Below are positions 9,182 through 18,498 of a stretch of 64,000 nt of DNA, one piece after another. The stretch comes from Candidatus Fermentibacterota bacterium (lineage in GTDB: Bacteria > Fermentibacterota > Fermentibacteria > Fermentibacterales > Fermentibacteraceae). The DNA is taken from positions 62,001 through 126,000 of the forward strand of contig PDSZ01000020.1 of the NCBI GenBank assembly GCA_002748705.1, in the 5' to 3' direction. The notes under the pieces were generated by a model. That model was given only the letters and a program-made list of their open reading frames with translations, was not told where the DNA came from and did no database searches. The first letter of the stretch is position 1. Each line of letters opens with the position of its first letter. Both the position numbers and the translations under genes were made by a program.

Positions 9182-9963
9182 CTTGGCTTGAAGCTGTTGT
9201 TCTGGCTGTTGTTCAGGGGCTTACAGAGTTTCTTCCTGTGTCCAGTTCAGGGCATCTTGCTCTGGCTTCACAGGTGATGGCGGTTCCTGAAAGCAGCATA
9301 GCTTTTGAGGTGGTTCTGCATCTTGGTACACTGATGGCAGTTATTGCATTTTACCGGAATGACCTTCTTGAAATGATAACGGGAATTTTCAGAGGCAGGC
9401 GCAGCAGCATTGTTCTTGCTCTGCTCCTTTGCGCAGCAACTGTTCCTGTTGCAGCGGCCGGTCTTCTTGCAGGAGATTTTATTGAAGGTCTTTTTCACAA
9501 CACCCTTTTTGTCTCCGGAGCCCTTGCCTTTACCGGTTTCATTCTCTTCTTCCTCAGCGGTTCCAGCCCTGATGCTTCCAGAGAGGTGTCCCCTAAGCAG
9601 GGTATGCTTGTGGGGCTTTTTCAGGCACTGGCTCTATTTCCAGGTGTTTCCAGATCCGGAACCACCATATGCACCGGCCTCAGAGTTGGTCTCTCCAGGG
9701 AAGAGGCGGCCAGATTTTCCTTTCTTCTTTCAATCCCTGCCATTATCGGTGCTGCGGTGAAGGAACTCCCTGATGCCAGTTGGTCTGTTTCCGGTAATGT
9801 GCTTGCAGCGGGTTTTCTTGTCTCTGCTGCAGTGGGTTTTCTGGCTCTCTCTGTTCTTGTAAGGTTTGTGAAAAGAGGCAAGCTGAAGGGTTTTGCCTTG
9901 TACTGCTGGAGTGTTGCTGCAGCAGGTTTTTTATTCAGTATTACCGGTGCACAGGGTCTATAA
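9178..9963 (+). CDS. uppP: Undecaprenyl-diphosphatase UppP/BacA
   Basis: 261 residues, strongly hydrophobic with about eight membrane segments. It dephosphorylates undecaprenyl diphosphate to regenerate the lipid carrier used for peptidoglycan and surface glycans. Both diagnostic motifs are present: QGLTEFLPVSSSGHL near residue 15 and PGVSRSGTT near residue 158. The ATG overlaps the aspartokinase stop (ATGA). It fits functionally with the neighbouring glycosyltransferases, which use polyprenyl carriers. Confidence 0.95.
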   Translation: MTWLEAVVLAVVQGLTEFLPVSSSGHLALASQVMAVPESSIAFEVVLHLGTLMAVIAFYRNDLLEMITGIFRGRRSSIVLALLLCAATVPVAAAGLLAGDFIEGLFHNTLFVSGALAFTGFILFFLSGSSPDASREVSPKQGMLVGLFQALALFPGVSRSGTTICTGLRVGLSREEAARFSFLLSIPAIIGAAVKELPDASWSVSGNVLAAGFLVSAAVGFLALSVLVRFVKRGKLKGFALYCWSVAAAGFLFSITGAQGL

Positions 9964-10145
9964 CCTCTTCAGATTTGTGCTGTTGTTCCAGCGGATTTTG
10001 TTTTTGTAACTCTTGAGTATGCAGGACAGTTCGTAAACGATTTGTTGGCAGACACCTTGAACACGGCAGAATGATTGCCGTTAATATGTCCGGTATTTAT
10101 GTTTTCAGCGGTAAACTGTGAAATTAAAATAAAGGAGACCTTGGC

Positions 10146-12905
10146 TTGATCCTTCTTCTGGCACTTCTCTCTGTATGGCCTGCAGACTGGTATGGTTATT
10201 ACGCCTCCATGGACTGGTACAGGCTTGAGCAGACACTGCCTGAACTGGAAGCAGCCGGAGAACATTCTGTTCGTTCATTAACCCTTTATCTTGCCGGGCT
10301 GTCTGGAGCAGAAGAATCTGCAAGGGCTGCCGTCAAGGCAGACAGTACCGATTTCAGAGCCTGGACAGCTCTTGCCCTTATTGAAATGAATCAGAACCCC
10401 TTCAGTGCAGAAAGCCTTTTCTCAAAGGCATTCGCCTTCGCAGAAACAACTGACCCGATACTTGAAGAGGTATACGCATACTGGCTGATCGGGCAGAATA
10501 ATCCTGAACTTGCCGTGGAGCACGCAGCTTCTGCAGTGGCAGCAGACTCGCTCTTTGCCCCTGGCTGGCTCACATTGACCCGGGCTTTATCAGAATCAGG
10601 CAGAGCATCTGAAGCCGCTGAAGTTTCCCTCAGGGGTACCGAATTACTCCCTGAATGTACCGAATTGCTCCTTGAGCATGGAGAAGCACTGAGACTTTCC
10701 GGTGATGCAGTGAATGCTCAAAGAGTCTACCGTAAGGTGATTCAAGATGCTCCTGAAATGATAAGAGCCTATTCCGGTCTGGGGCTTCTGATGGAGGAAT
10801 CCGAAAGATACGGAGAAGCTCTCAAGCTTTACCGGAACCTTCTTGACATTGCGCCTGATTACTCCTGGGCATGGGGACAAGTCGGTGATTTGCTTTTGCG
10901 AATGGGAAGAGAATCACAGGCTGACAGTTCATTCAGAACAGCGGTGGAACTTTCTCCTGATTACACCTGGGCTCTGTTCATGCTGGGAAGAATAAGAGGT
11001 ACAAGGAATCCTGAGTCTGCAAAGGAGCATCTTTTAAGGGCGATAGAGTTGAACCCTGATTACCTGGAAGCCTGGCAGGAGCTTGTTTTTGTTTATGAAT
11101 CCCTTGACGAACTCTCCTCTGCTGAAGCTGCCCTCAGGCGATGTATCGAACTTGAGGATAGTGCCTGGCTTAACGGTGAACTTGGGTGGGTTCTTGAGAG
11201 CATGAACCGTTTTTCCGATGCAGCAGTCTGCTACGAAAGGGGAGTTGAGCTTGATTCCCAGTACCTTTACGGATGGCAGAGAAGGGGCGATCTCTATCTC
11301 GCTGAAGGTGAACTTGAACATGCTGAACAGTGGTTCAGTACTGCCCTTGAGCGGCTCAAGGAACCTGATCCCTGGATAATGCAGAGTCTTGGCAGGCTTC
11401 TGGCAGGCAGGGGGAAACCTGATTCTGCTCTGGTTCTCTTTCAGGGAGCGCTGGCAGTTGACGGAACAAACTGTACCCTCGCACTTGATGCAGCCAGGTC
11501 ACTGGTTGAGCTGGAGGAATACGCAGCTGCTCTGAGTACTCTGGACAGCTGTTTTTCCCTTCAGGGTTGCGACTCTCTGGTGTGTATGGCTGAGAAACTG
11601 CTTATTCTGGAGGCCATGGGAGAGGACATCTCATTTAAGGCGGAATCCCTGAGTGCAGTCTTTCCAGACCTTTGGATCAATGGAGGCTGGAGTGCTCTGG
11701 AGAGTCATTTCACAACCAGAGCTGTTCAGATGGCGGAAAGGGTATCAGTTTCTTCCCTGACTGAGCCATGGAGTATTATCAGCCTTGCTGATCTTAATGG
11801 AGAGCTTGGCAGAGAAGATAAGCAGCTTCAGTTCTATTTACTTGCAGATTCAATGCCTGATCTCACAGTTGAAGCTGCGATAAGAATCGCAAATTTCTTT
11901 TTTCAGCGTGAGATGTACGAAGAATCAATAGAACTCCTTTCAGGTATTCAGAATGAACAGGAATGGTCAGAGGATCTCGTTACAGCCCTGGCAGAAGCCT
12001 ATCTGTTCAATAACGATCTGGATACGGCTGAAGAACTCCTTCTGGAAATAGTTGAAAGAAATCCCTATTCCATTTATTCCATCTGCTACCTTGGGCTGAT
12101 TCAGGAAAATCGCGGAAACCCTGAACTTGCAGCAGAAAAGTACCTTGAAGCTCTGCGGCTTGAACCGGGATACGGTTATGCAGAAGACAGACTGCGCTAC
12201 ATATCAGGAGAAAACTATGACCCTGCCTGGCGAAGAGATCTGAGCAGAACTTATGAATGGGCTCTCTGGTTTGATCTCTCTTCCACCGGAGGTAACACAG
12301 AAGAGCAGGACATAGGAGGCGGAGGAAGCATAGCCTATAACTACAGTGAGAGAGGAAGTTCTGTGGAACTGGAAACAAGAGGCCGTGTTCAGATAAAGAA
12401 TGATGTGGACCAGAGAAGAACAGCCTGGGCTTCCATTTCAGGTGAACACTTTCTTACTGATAATATTTATGCAGGTGGAAGCGTAAGCTGGGACAGGCAG
12501 CCTCTTACTGTAAGACCCTGGCAAGTGAGTTCATACATTGCAGCAGGCTGGAAGAGCTGGCCGCGCTCCTGGATATGGATTGCTCCGGAGGCAGGAGCAG
12601 GCCTTGTGAATACAAAATGGAGCGTTCACTCCAGCAGAAGAGATATCTGGACAGTTTACGGTTCACTGAACCTTTGGGCCAGAGGTTCAGTAAATTGGCT
12701 GCCTTCTCTGTGGCTGTCAGCCAGTATATATGCTCCCCCTGAGAATGTATATGAGATGGTTGCCAATGGAGTGGCTGAACTTGAGTTCTATCTTCCTGGT
12801 CCGCTCTCTCTTGTTCTCGGTTCTTCCCTTGACTATACAAGCAAACCTGTTGTGGACACCTGGAAGGAACTTGATTCAGAGATTTACCTTCGCTTAAGGA
12901 TGTAG
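10146..12905 (+). CDS. TPR-repeat protein with C-terminal DUF481-like outer-membrane barrel
   Basis: 919 residues. A short hydrophobic N-terminus (MILLLALLSVWPADWYG) is a probable signal peptide. Residues ~40-690 are tandem tetratricopeptide repeats (for example PDYSWAWGQVGDLLLRMGRESQADSSF). The last ~220 residues alternate polar and aromatic residues in beta-strand fashion (LSSTGGNTEEQDIGGGG, then many W/Y-containing strands), like DUF481/YaiO-type outer-membrane barrels, ending in LRLRM rather than a terminal Phe. The TTG start has an AAAGGAGA Shine-Dalgarno. It is probably a periplasmic TPR scaffold anchored in the outer membrane; partner unknown. Confidence 0.8.
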   Translation: MILLLALLSVWPADWYGYYASMDWYRLEQTLPELEAAGEHSVRSLTLYLAGLSGAEESARAAVKADSTDFRAWTALALIEMNQNPFSAESLFSKAFAFAETTDPILEEVYAYWLIGQNNPELAVEHAASAVAADSLFAPGWLTLTRALSESGRASEAAEVSLRGTELLPECTELLLEHGEALRLSGDAVNAQRVYRKVIQDAPEMIRAYSGLGLLMEESERYGEALKLYRNLLDIAPDYSWAWGQVGDLLLRMGRESQADSSFRTAVELSPDYTWALFMLGRIRGTRNPESAKEHLLRAIELNPDYLEAWQELVFVYESLDELSSAEAALRRCIELEDSAWLNGELGWVLESMNRFSDAAVCYERGVELDSQYLYGWQRRGDLYLAEGELEHAEQWFSTALERLKEPDPWIMQSLGRLLAGRGKPDSALVLFQGALAVDGTNCTLALDAARSLVELEEYAAALSTLDSCFSLQGCDSLVCMAEKLLILEAMGEDISFKAESLSAVFPDLWINGGWSALESHFTTRAVQMAERVSVSSLTEPWSIISLADLNGELGREDKQLQFYLLADSMPDLTVEAAIRIANFFFQREMYEESIELLSGIQNEQEWSEDLVTALAEAYLFNNDLDTAEELLLEIVERNPYSIYSICYLGLIQENRGNPELAAEKYLEALRLEPGYGYAEDRLRYISGENYDPAWRRDLSRTYEWALWFDLSSTGGNTEEQDIGGGGSIAYNYSERGSSVELETRGRVQIKNDVDQRRTAWASISGEHFLTDNIYAGGSVSWDRQPLTVRPWQVSSYIAAGWKSWPRSWIWIAPEAGAGLVNTKWSVHSSRRDIWTVYGSLNLWARGSVNWLPSLWLSASIYAPPENVYEMVANGVAELEFYLPGPLSLVLGSSLDYTSKPVVDTWKELDSEIYLRLRM

Positions 12906-13325
12906 AACCGGCACTTCTTTCGCAGCAAAAGTTTCTGCTTTCTGTGCAGTCACAAAGCCAGTAACTGCAGGGATTGCCTGAAGGGATATTCTTGCAGTCT
13001 CACCGGAAGATGGAGTCATAATTCTTGAGAAAAGCGCTTTTCGTGAAATATTCAGGCAATGCAGATTTATCGGCCCCAGGCCTGTTACTGTTACCTCAGG
13101 TGCAGGGTACTGTAAGGATACCACTGAGAGAATCTGATTATAATTCCAGGCTCAGCTCCTGAATGATCAAAACCGAATACTTTGACCTTGCTTCCCATGG
13201 CAGACAAAGAATATTCGCTTTCCGTCGGGAAGCACTGTCACAGGCATTCCAGGCACTTCAATTAAACCCAGGCGGAAGAGCCCTTCTGCGAAGTAACCCT
13301 TAACTGTGCTGCCAGTTTTCTTATT
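12894..13325 (-). pseudogene. Frameshifted remnant of an unidentified gene
   Basis: Three overlapping open segments in different minus-strand frames read as one protein-like sequence: 13325-13167 (TVKGYFAEGLFRLGLIEVPG, then TVLPDGKRIFFVCHG), ~13196-13091 (KVKVFGFDHSGAEPGIIIRF) and 13124-12894 (YPAPEVTVTGLGPINLHCLN, then MTPSSGETARISLQAIPAV). The switches fall near 13190 and 13110. No upstream start codon is present because the frame is closed by a stop at 13326-13328, so the N-terminus is missing or lost. The gene is not recognised. The piece lies just after the ABC permease gene. Either a decayed gene or two assembly indels could explain it. Confidence 0.35.
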
Positions 13326-13337
13326 TCAGATCCATGT

Positions 13338-14621
13338 CTATCTGCGCAACAGTTCTGTTACCGGTGTTGAAAGAATTTTTCTGAAGAAGAACCATGCTGA
13401 GGCAGTTGATGTAAGAAGCACAAGCCCCAGCCCTGCAGACATCCATCCAACAGGGAAGACTGCCAGTGAATCCACTGCAATGGCCAGTGCAGGAACCAGA
13501 GAGAGCATCACTCTGCTCACAGCAGCAGCAAGGGCGCATCCGGCCAGACCGCCTGTAACGGTTGTTACAAGGGACATCAGGAATATCTGAAAGGCAAAGA
13601 TGGAAACCAGTCTTTTACGGCTTGTTCCCAGGGCAACCAGTACTCCCAGTGCATAGGAACGATTTCTCAGGTCTGCAACCAGCGTATGTATGGCACTGGC
13701 CATCGCAGAACCCAGTATGGCAGCTGCCAGTGCGCCCAGAGCAGCTGTGACAACCCCTACCAGAAGCTCTGCTTTCTGTGCAATACCTCTGCGGGTCTCA
13801 GCCTGAAGGCCAAGAGACTCTGCATACCTGACTATCTCAGGCACATCCTCAGCCTTTTCCGCTGTTACCATAAGAGCACTGTATGTGTGTTCTTCATCAG
13901 GAAGCCATGTTGCATTGATTTCCTCCACCAGTTCAATGGGAACTGCCAGTGCAAAAAGTGCCATGTTTCGCGATGTACCGACTATCTCTGCATTTACCGT
14001 TACCGGAGGAGCCTGAAGAGAAGTGAGGGAACTGCTTCCTATGTTTATTCGGCATTCAAGACCTATAACCCCTTCGGGCGTCAGCCCCATCAGCCCGTTG
14101 GACTGGGCAAAACCGGCATTGTAAAGTATCAACAGGTTTTCAGAGAGAATTATGGGCAGAGGCTTTGCCGAGCTGTCCTGAAGTGTATAGTTCCAGTCAA
14201 CATGGCTGAGTACAGAATCAGGAACAAAGGCATCGGTAACCCCTTCAAGGGTTATGTCAGTATAGTAGTTTCTGCCGCCGAGAAGACCTCTCAGGTAAGC
14301 TGGAACATGTGCGTACACCTGGGGATCAATACGGTTTACCAGAGTATGAGAGGAGAGGGAATCAAGAATGTGTTCCGTTATCTCCTGTCCGCCCTGTTCA
14401 GTTTGAAAGAACCCTGCCTGAACACCAAGCGGCGTCACCCGAACCTGCTCTTCCGGCAGATCAGTTGCGAGGAACCGCTGAAGGATTTTACCTGTTCCAA
14501 GACCGATTGAAATGAAGAAGACAAGAAGCAGTGATGCAGCCAGAAGCATGCCCTGGCTGAAGATGTAGTCTTTCCAGTGTCCTCTGTTCCAGAGGGAAAC
14601 AGCCTTACGCATGTTCTTCAT
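13338..14621 (-). CDS. ABC transporter permease, FtsX/MacB/LolC-like
   Basis: About 427 residues. One membrane segment near the N-terminus (LLAASLLLVFFISIGLG), a ~230-residue extracytoplasmic domain, then three C-terminal segments (LGALAAAILGSAMASAI; FQIFLMSLVTTVTGGLAG; LAVFPVGWMSAGLGLVLL) give the FtsX-like topology of LolC/E and MacB permeases. Such systems extract lipoproteins or export molecules using transenvelope force. The ATG at 14621 is preferred because a GAGGGGG Shine-Dalgarno lies nine bases upstream; a GTG at 14636 is also in frame. It overlaps the ATPase gene. Confidence 0.85.
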   Translation of the reverse strand: MKNMRKAVSLWNRGHWKDYIFSQGMLLAASLLLVFFISIGLGTGKILQRFLATDLPEEQVRVTPLGVQAGFFQTEQGGQEITEHILDSLSSHTLVNRIDPQVYAHVPAYLRGLLGGRNYYTDITLEGVTDAFVPDSVLSHVDWNYTLQDSSAKPLPIILSENLLILYNAGFAQSNGLMGLTPEGVIGLECRINIGSSSLTSLQAPPVTVNAEIVGTSRNMALFALAVPIELVEEINATWLPDEEHTYSALMVTAEKAEDVPEIVRYAESLGLQAETRRGIAQKAELLVGVVTAALGALAAAILGSAMASAIHTLVADLRNRSYALGVLVALGTSRKRLVSIFAFQIFLMSLVTTVTGGLAGCALAAAVSRVMLSLVPALAIAVDSLAVFPVGWMSAGLGLVLLTSTASAWFFFRKILSTPVTELLRR

Positions 14622-15276
14622 GAAGCACCCCCTCACTCAACCTGAGAACCCTGTCAGCACCTGTCAGCACCCTTCTTGAATGAACCACTGCAATAAGAGC
14701 AAACCCCTTTTCCCTTCTGAGTGAATCCAGCAGATCAAAGAGCCCTGTTTCGCTCTCTTCGTCAAGGCTGGCTGTAGGCTCGTCTGCCAGGAGTATTGAG
14801 GGATCGTTCACAAGGGCTCGGGCAGATGCCACCCTCTGCCGCTCACCTCTGGAGAGGAATCTGGAGGGAGTGTCATCTATACGCAGGTTAAGCCTTTCCA
14901 TAATGGACATTGCGTTCTGTCTTACAGCACGGCTATCTGTTCCTCTGAAGATTGCAGGCAGAAGAATGTTGTCCAAAGCAGGCAGGTTGGGAAGCAGATA
15001 GAAATCCTGAAAGATAAAACCGAGCATGTTTCTTCTCAGTTCTGACAGCTCTTCTGCTGAACATCTGCTTATGTCCCTGCCGCCGACGGTCAGTTCACCT
15101 GAATACTCAAGATCAAGAGTTCCAAGCACTCCCAGAAGGGTTGATTTACCAGCTCCGCTTCGTCCGGTGACAGCGCAGAACTCACCCCGGCTTATCTGCA
15201 GGTTGAGATTGTTCAGAACCTTTCGGTTATCAAACGATCTAGTCAGTAAAGCCGCTCTGATAAGCGGTTCTTTCAT
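14605..15276 (-). CDS. ABC transporter ATP-binding protein, LolD/MacB-like
   Basis: 223 residues. Walker A GRSGAGKST, Q-loop FIFQDFYLLP, signature LSRGERQRVASARAL and Walker B SILLADEPTASLD are all visible. The signature has Arg in place of the first Gly of the usual LSGGE, an unusual substitution, yet the remaining catalytic residues and the H-loop His (VVHSRR) are intact. It energises the adjacent FtsX-type permease. Its ATG overlaps the stop of the upstream lipoprotein gene (ATGA). Confidence 0.9.
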   Translation of the reverse strand: MKEPLIRAALLTRSFDNRKVLNNLNLQISRGEFCAVTGRSGAGKSTLLGVLGTLDLEYSGELTVGGRDISRCSAEELSELRRNMLGFIFQDFYLLPNLPALDNILLPAIFRGTDSRAVRQNAMSIMERLNLRIDDTPSRFLSRGERQRVASARALVNDPSILLADEPTASLDEESETGLFDLLDSLRREKGFALIAVVHSRRVLTGADRVLRLSEGVLHEEHA

Positions 15277-16106
15277 AGGCTCATTCCTTCCAGGAGGGTG
15301 AATACCAGTGCAGCAGCGCTGTCGGGATTCATGCCTGTGTTCTCAGCGGCAACCTCAATTGTTACTGTACCTGCCTCTTTTCTGGCAACAGCGAGAGAGA
15401 GGAAAATGCTGTCTCCAGGCTCATCAGGCCAGTTGAGCCCTGCAGTGAGCGCCGCAGGTTTCAGCTCTGCAGTGAAATCTTTGTAGTTCTGCCACCATGA
15501 AAGCTGCCTTTCAAGGGGCAGAAAAGAGAGGAACCCGAACAGGTTTCCCGGGACAAGCACCGATATGTGGGCATCCTCCGGCAGAATACTTCCCAGAGCA
15601 GTATCTGCCGCCATGGAATTGTCCTCATCAAGGTCAAGCCATGTTCCTATGGTTATGTGTGGAGCCGGGCCGAGATAAATAGCTGTCCACCCTTTTCTCT
15701 CTGCAACTGAAGCCCTTGCGTATCCCTGTTGGTTAATAAGGTCGACTCTGTTCTCTTCCTGCCTGGGATCCAGGTCAAGCTGCCTGGCTGCAAGAGCAGA
15801 AGCATATTGTTCTGTTACATCTTCAGAAAGAAGCAGCAGCTGGGGTTCCAGGCTGGTGATGTCTATACCTACAAGGGCCACTCCAACCGGTCCGGACTTC
15901 AGAAGGGAATCAGCAAGTTCGAATTCCGGAATGCTTTCCGAGAGGAGACTTCTGGTGTCCTGATTAAGACCGTCTTCCAGATGAACAAGCAAAAGAGCTG
16001 TTTGAGGAACCATTTTAAGCTCCGGAACGGGGCTTTCCCCTCCGCAGGCTGCCAGCAGAAGAATAGATGCAATACATATTATTGCAGCAGAGTGTATTTC
16101 GTTCAT
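15273..16106 (-). CDS. Hypothetical lipoprotein, first gene of an ABC operon
   Basis: 277 residues. A signal peptide ends in the lipobox LLAAC (Cys21). The mature part starts with a VPQTALLLVHLED strand and is a mixed alpha/beta domain reminiscent of DUF3352-type proteins, but I cannot assign a family with confidence. The gene is translationally coupled to the ABC ATPase, so it is likely an accessory or substrate lipoprotein of that transporter, sitting in the outer or inner membrane leaflet. Confidence 0.7.
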   Translation of the reverse strand: MNEIHSAAIICIASILLLAACGGESPVPELKMVPQTALLLVHLEDGLNQDTRSLLSESIPEFELADSLLKSGPVGVALVGIDITSLEPQLLLLSEDVTEQYASALAARQLDLDPRQEENRVDLINQQGYARASVAERKGWTAIYLGPAPHITIGTWLDLDEDNSMAADTALGSILPEDAHISVLVPGNLFGFLSFLPLERQLSWWQNYKDFTAELKPAALTAGLNWPDEPGDSIFLSLAVARKEAGTVTIEVAAENTGMNPDSAAALVFTLLEGMSL

Positions 16107-16208
16107 ATTGCTATCTCTTTCTCCAAGAGTTATTGTTGCATTTCCAACAGGGGATTATGAATAAAAAACATTGATACAGAAAGGGACTGAGAAAACCAGG
16201 CTGTTGAC

Positions 16209-16238
16209 TTGACGCTTACACGGTTTGTTTAGTATTAT
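16209..16238 (+). promoter_or_regulatory. Sigma70-type promoter for the tRNA-tuf-ribosomal block
   Basis: TTGACG (16209-16214) and TATTAT (16233-16238) with an 18-base spacer lie 12 bases before the first tRNA. Both boxes match the consensus at five of six positions. Transcription would begin around 16245, just ahead of tRNA-Thr, as expected for a strong stable-RNA promoter. Confidence 0.65.
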
Positions 16239-16249
16239 CGGTGCTCTGT

Positions 16250-16325
16250 GCTGGCGTAGCTCAATTGGCAGAGCAGCTGATTTGTAATCAGCAGGTTGCG
16301 GGTTCAAGTCCCATCGCCAGCTCCA
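16250..16325 (+). tRNA. tRNA-Thr (UGU)
   Basis: Acceptor stem GCTGGCG pairs with CGCCAGC, and the CCA end is encoded. The anticodon loop TTTGTAA carries TGT. D and T arms (GGTTCAAGTCC) are normal. First of four tRNAs in front of tuf. Confidence 0.95.
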
Positions 16326-16373
16326 GAAGAGAAAAATGCGCTAAAGCGCTGGCACATAGATGAGATTGACTGT

Positions 16374-16459
16374 GGCGGGGTTCCCGAGTGGTCAAAGGGG
16401 GCAGACTGTAAATCTGTTGGCGGATGCCTTCGGTGGTTCAAATCCACCCCCCGCCACCA
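16374..16459 (+). tRNA. tRNA-Tyr (GUA)
   Basis: Acceptor stem GGCGGGG pairs with CCCCGCC; encoded ACCA end. Anticodon loop CTGTAAA gives GTA. The 86-base length with a long variable arm is the bacterial class II tRNA-Tyr form. Confidence 0.95.
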
Positions 16460-16467
16460 CGGTCAGA

Positions 16468-16543
16468 GCGGGAGTAGCTCAGTTGGCAGAGCATCAGCCT
16501 TCCAAGCTGAGGGTCGCGAGTTCGAGGCTCGTCTCCCGCTCCA
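16468..16543 (+). tRNA. tRNA-Gly (UCC)
   Basis: Acceptor stem GCGGGAG pairs with CTCCCGC; encoded TCCA end. Anticodon loop CTTCCAA gives TCC. Confidence 0.95.
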
Positions 16544-16573
16544 GACCTGGCAGCAGCGTGACAACTCATGGCC

Positions 16574-16649
<76 letters not shown>

Positions 16650-16736
16650 TGGGACATAGCTCTGCCTGTTTTGGTGTATGTGACAGAAACTGATCAGCCT
16701 GTTGGCTGAAACCCTTGCCGAGAGTAGGAGTAGCTC

Positions 16737-17933
16737 ATGGCCAAAGAAAAATTTGAGAGGACCAAACCCCATGTGAATGTGGGAACTATTGGTCACATTG
16801 ATCACGGTAAGACAACTCTTACCGCGGCAATCACCAAGTGCCTTGCAACACAGAACGAGAATGTTCAGTTCGTTGCATTCGACCAGATCGACAATGCCCC
16901 TGAGGAGAAGGCCCGTGGTATAACAATCGCAACTTCCCACCAGGAGTACCAGACTGAGAACAGACACTATGCACATGTGGACTGCCCCGGTCACGCCGAC
17001 TATATCAAGAACATGATTACAGGCGCTGCACAGATGGACGGCGCAATTCTGGTTATTGGCGCCAATGACGGTGTTATGGCACAGACCAAAGAGCATGTTC
17101 TTCTTGCCCGTCAGGTTAATGTGCCCCGTATGGTTGTTTTCCTTAACAAGGTTGACATGGTTGACGATGAAGAGCTTATTGACCTTGTGGAGATGGAAGT
17201 TCAGGAGCTTCTCGACAAGTATGAGTTTGAAGAGGACAGCCCGATTATCCGCGGTTCCGCTCTCAAGGCTCTGAACTCATCAGGTACTCCTGACGATGCT
17301 GACGCTGCCTGCATCTACGAGCTCATGGCTGCTGTAGACCAGTGGATTCCTACTCCTGAGCGCGATACTGACAAGCCCTTCCTTATGCCTGTTGAAGATG
17401 TCTTCTCAATTCCCGGCCGCGGCACTGTTGCCACCGGTCGTATTGAGAGAGGTGTTATTCACACCCAGGACAAGATTGAGCTTGTAGGTGTCCGCGAAAC
17501 AAGAGGCACTGTCTGCACAGGTGTTGAGATGTTCCGCAAGATTCTCGATGAAGGGCAGGCCGGCGACAATGTAGGCCTTCTTCTCAGAGGTGTTGCCAAG
17601 GACGAGATAGAGCGCGGTCAGGTTATTGCCAAGCCCGGCTCCATCACTCCTCACACCAGGTTTGAGGGCGAGGTTTACATTCTCAGCCAGAAAGAGGGTG
17701 GAAGACACAAGCCTTTCTTCAACGGCTACAGACCTCAGTTCTATTTCAGAACAACAGATGTTACCGGTTCCATCGGTCTCCCTGAGGGTACAGAGATGGT
17801 CATGCCCGGTGACAACATCAAGATGACAGTTGAACTTATCACTCCGATCGCTATGGAAGAGGGGCTCCGTTTCGCTATTCGCGAGGGCGGTCGTACCGTT
17901 GGTGCCGGAGTGGTTTCAAAGATCATAAAGTAG
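16737..17933 (+). CDS. tuf: Elongation factor Tu
   Basis: 398 residues. EF-Tu delivers aminoacyl-tRNA to the ribosome as a GTP complex. G1 [10 protein letters not shown] (residues 18-27), G3 DCPGHADY, G4 NKVD and the switch region [23 protein letters not shown] are intact; domains 2 and 3 follow at normal length. Shine-Dalgarno TAGGAG lies seven bases before the ATG. A small hairpin (CAGCC/GGCTG, ~16690-16705) sits in the tRNA-to-tuf spacer and could help tRNA processing. Confidence 0.98.
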   Translation: MAKEKFERTKPHVNVGTIGHIDHGKTTLTAAITKCLATQNENVQFVAFDQIDNAPEEKARGITIATSHQEYQTENRHYAHVDCPGHADYIKNMITGAAQMDGAILVIGANDGVMAQTKEHVLLARQVNVPRMVVFLNKVDMVDDEELIDLVEMEVQELLDKYEFEEDSPIIRGSALKALNSSGTPDDADAACIYELMAAVDQWIPTPERDTDKPFLMPVEDVFSIPGRGTVATGRIERGVIHTQDKIELVGVRETRGTVCTGVEMFRKILDEGQAGDNVGLLLRGVAKDEIERGQVIAKPGSITPHTRFEGEVYILSQKEGGRHKPFFNGYRPQFYFRTTDVTGSIGLPEGTEMVMPGDNIKMTVELITPIAMEEGLRFAIREGGRTVGAGVVSKIIK

Positions 17934-17940
17934 GTTTGCG

Positions 17941-18090
17941 GTGAGAATAATAGCTACACTGGCCTGCACTGAGTGCAAGCGCAGAAACTACACCACAACC
18001 AAGAACAAGCGTACCCATCCCGAGAGGATGGAACTGAAAAAGTACTGCCGTTTCTGCAGGAAGCATACCCTGCACAGAGAAGGCAAATAG
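17941..18090 (+). CDS. rpmG: 50S ribosomal protein bL33
   Basis: 49 residues from a GTG start seven bases after the tuf stop. Basic and Cys-rich: [10 protein letters not shown] near the N-terminus and [10 protein letters not shown] near the C-terminus form the four-cysteine zinc ribbon of the C+ form of bL33. Position between tuf and secE is the conserved one. Confidence 0.95.
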   Translation: MRIIATLACTECKRRNYTTTKNKRTHPERMELKKYCRFCRKHTLHREGK

Positions 18091-18119
18091 CAGTACCAGA
18101 CAGTTTACAGAGAGGCTGC

Positions 18120-18195
18120 AGGGCAGTAGCACAATTGGCAGTGCACCGGACTCCAAATCCGGGGGTTGAGGGTTCGAGTCCTTCCTGCCCTGCCA
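18120..18195 (+). tRNA. tRNA-Trp (CCA)
   Basis: Acceptor stem AGGGCAG pairs with CTGCCCT, discriminator G, encoded CCA. Anticodon loop CTCCAAA gives CCA. A tRNA-Trp between rpmG and secE is a widespread bacterial arrangement. Confidence 0.95.
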
Positions 18196-18230
18196 TCCTC
18201 TCTTTATGCTGTCTTTGAAAGGAAGGGCCG

Positions 18231-18467
18231 ATGGCTGCCAAGTCCGCAAAGAAGGAGAGTCTGCCGGTAAGATGGTGGCGCAGTGCCGTTGTGTTCCTCG
18301 GCGAGGTCAAGGCTGAACTGACAAAGGTCGCCTGGCCCGGCAGAGACGAGGCTGTTGCATCCACATGGGTCGTTATAGGCGCAGTGGTTGTTGTGGCTGC
18401 CTGGATCTTCGTGGTGGACAAGCTTACAGCTCTGGTTATGTCAGGTCTTCTGAGGCTTATAGGGTAA
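18231..18467 (+). CDS. secE: Preprotein translocase subunit SecE
   Basis: 78 residues. SecE clamps SecY in the protein-export channel. The amphipathic helix with FLGEVKAELTKVAWPGRDEA followed by a single membrane span (WVVIGAVVVVAAWIFVVDKLT) is the diagnostic short bacterial SecE. Located between tRNA-Trp and nusG as in most bacteria. Confidence 0.95.
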   Translation: MAAKSAKKESLPVRWWRSAVVFLGEVKAELTKVAWPGRDEAVASTWVVIGAVVVVAAWIFVVDKLTALVMSGLLRLIG

Positions 18468-18498
18468 CCGGGCAGATACTGAGAGGAAAGGTGTACCG

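Noticed and set aside
13167..13169. In-frame TGA in the 13.2 kb fragment read as selenocysteine
   Set aside because: Coding potential moves to another frame at this point rather than continuing in the same one, and no SECIS-like hairpin is evident.
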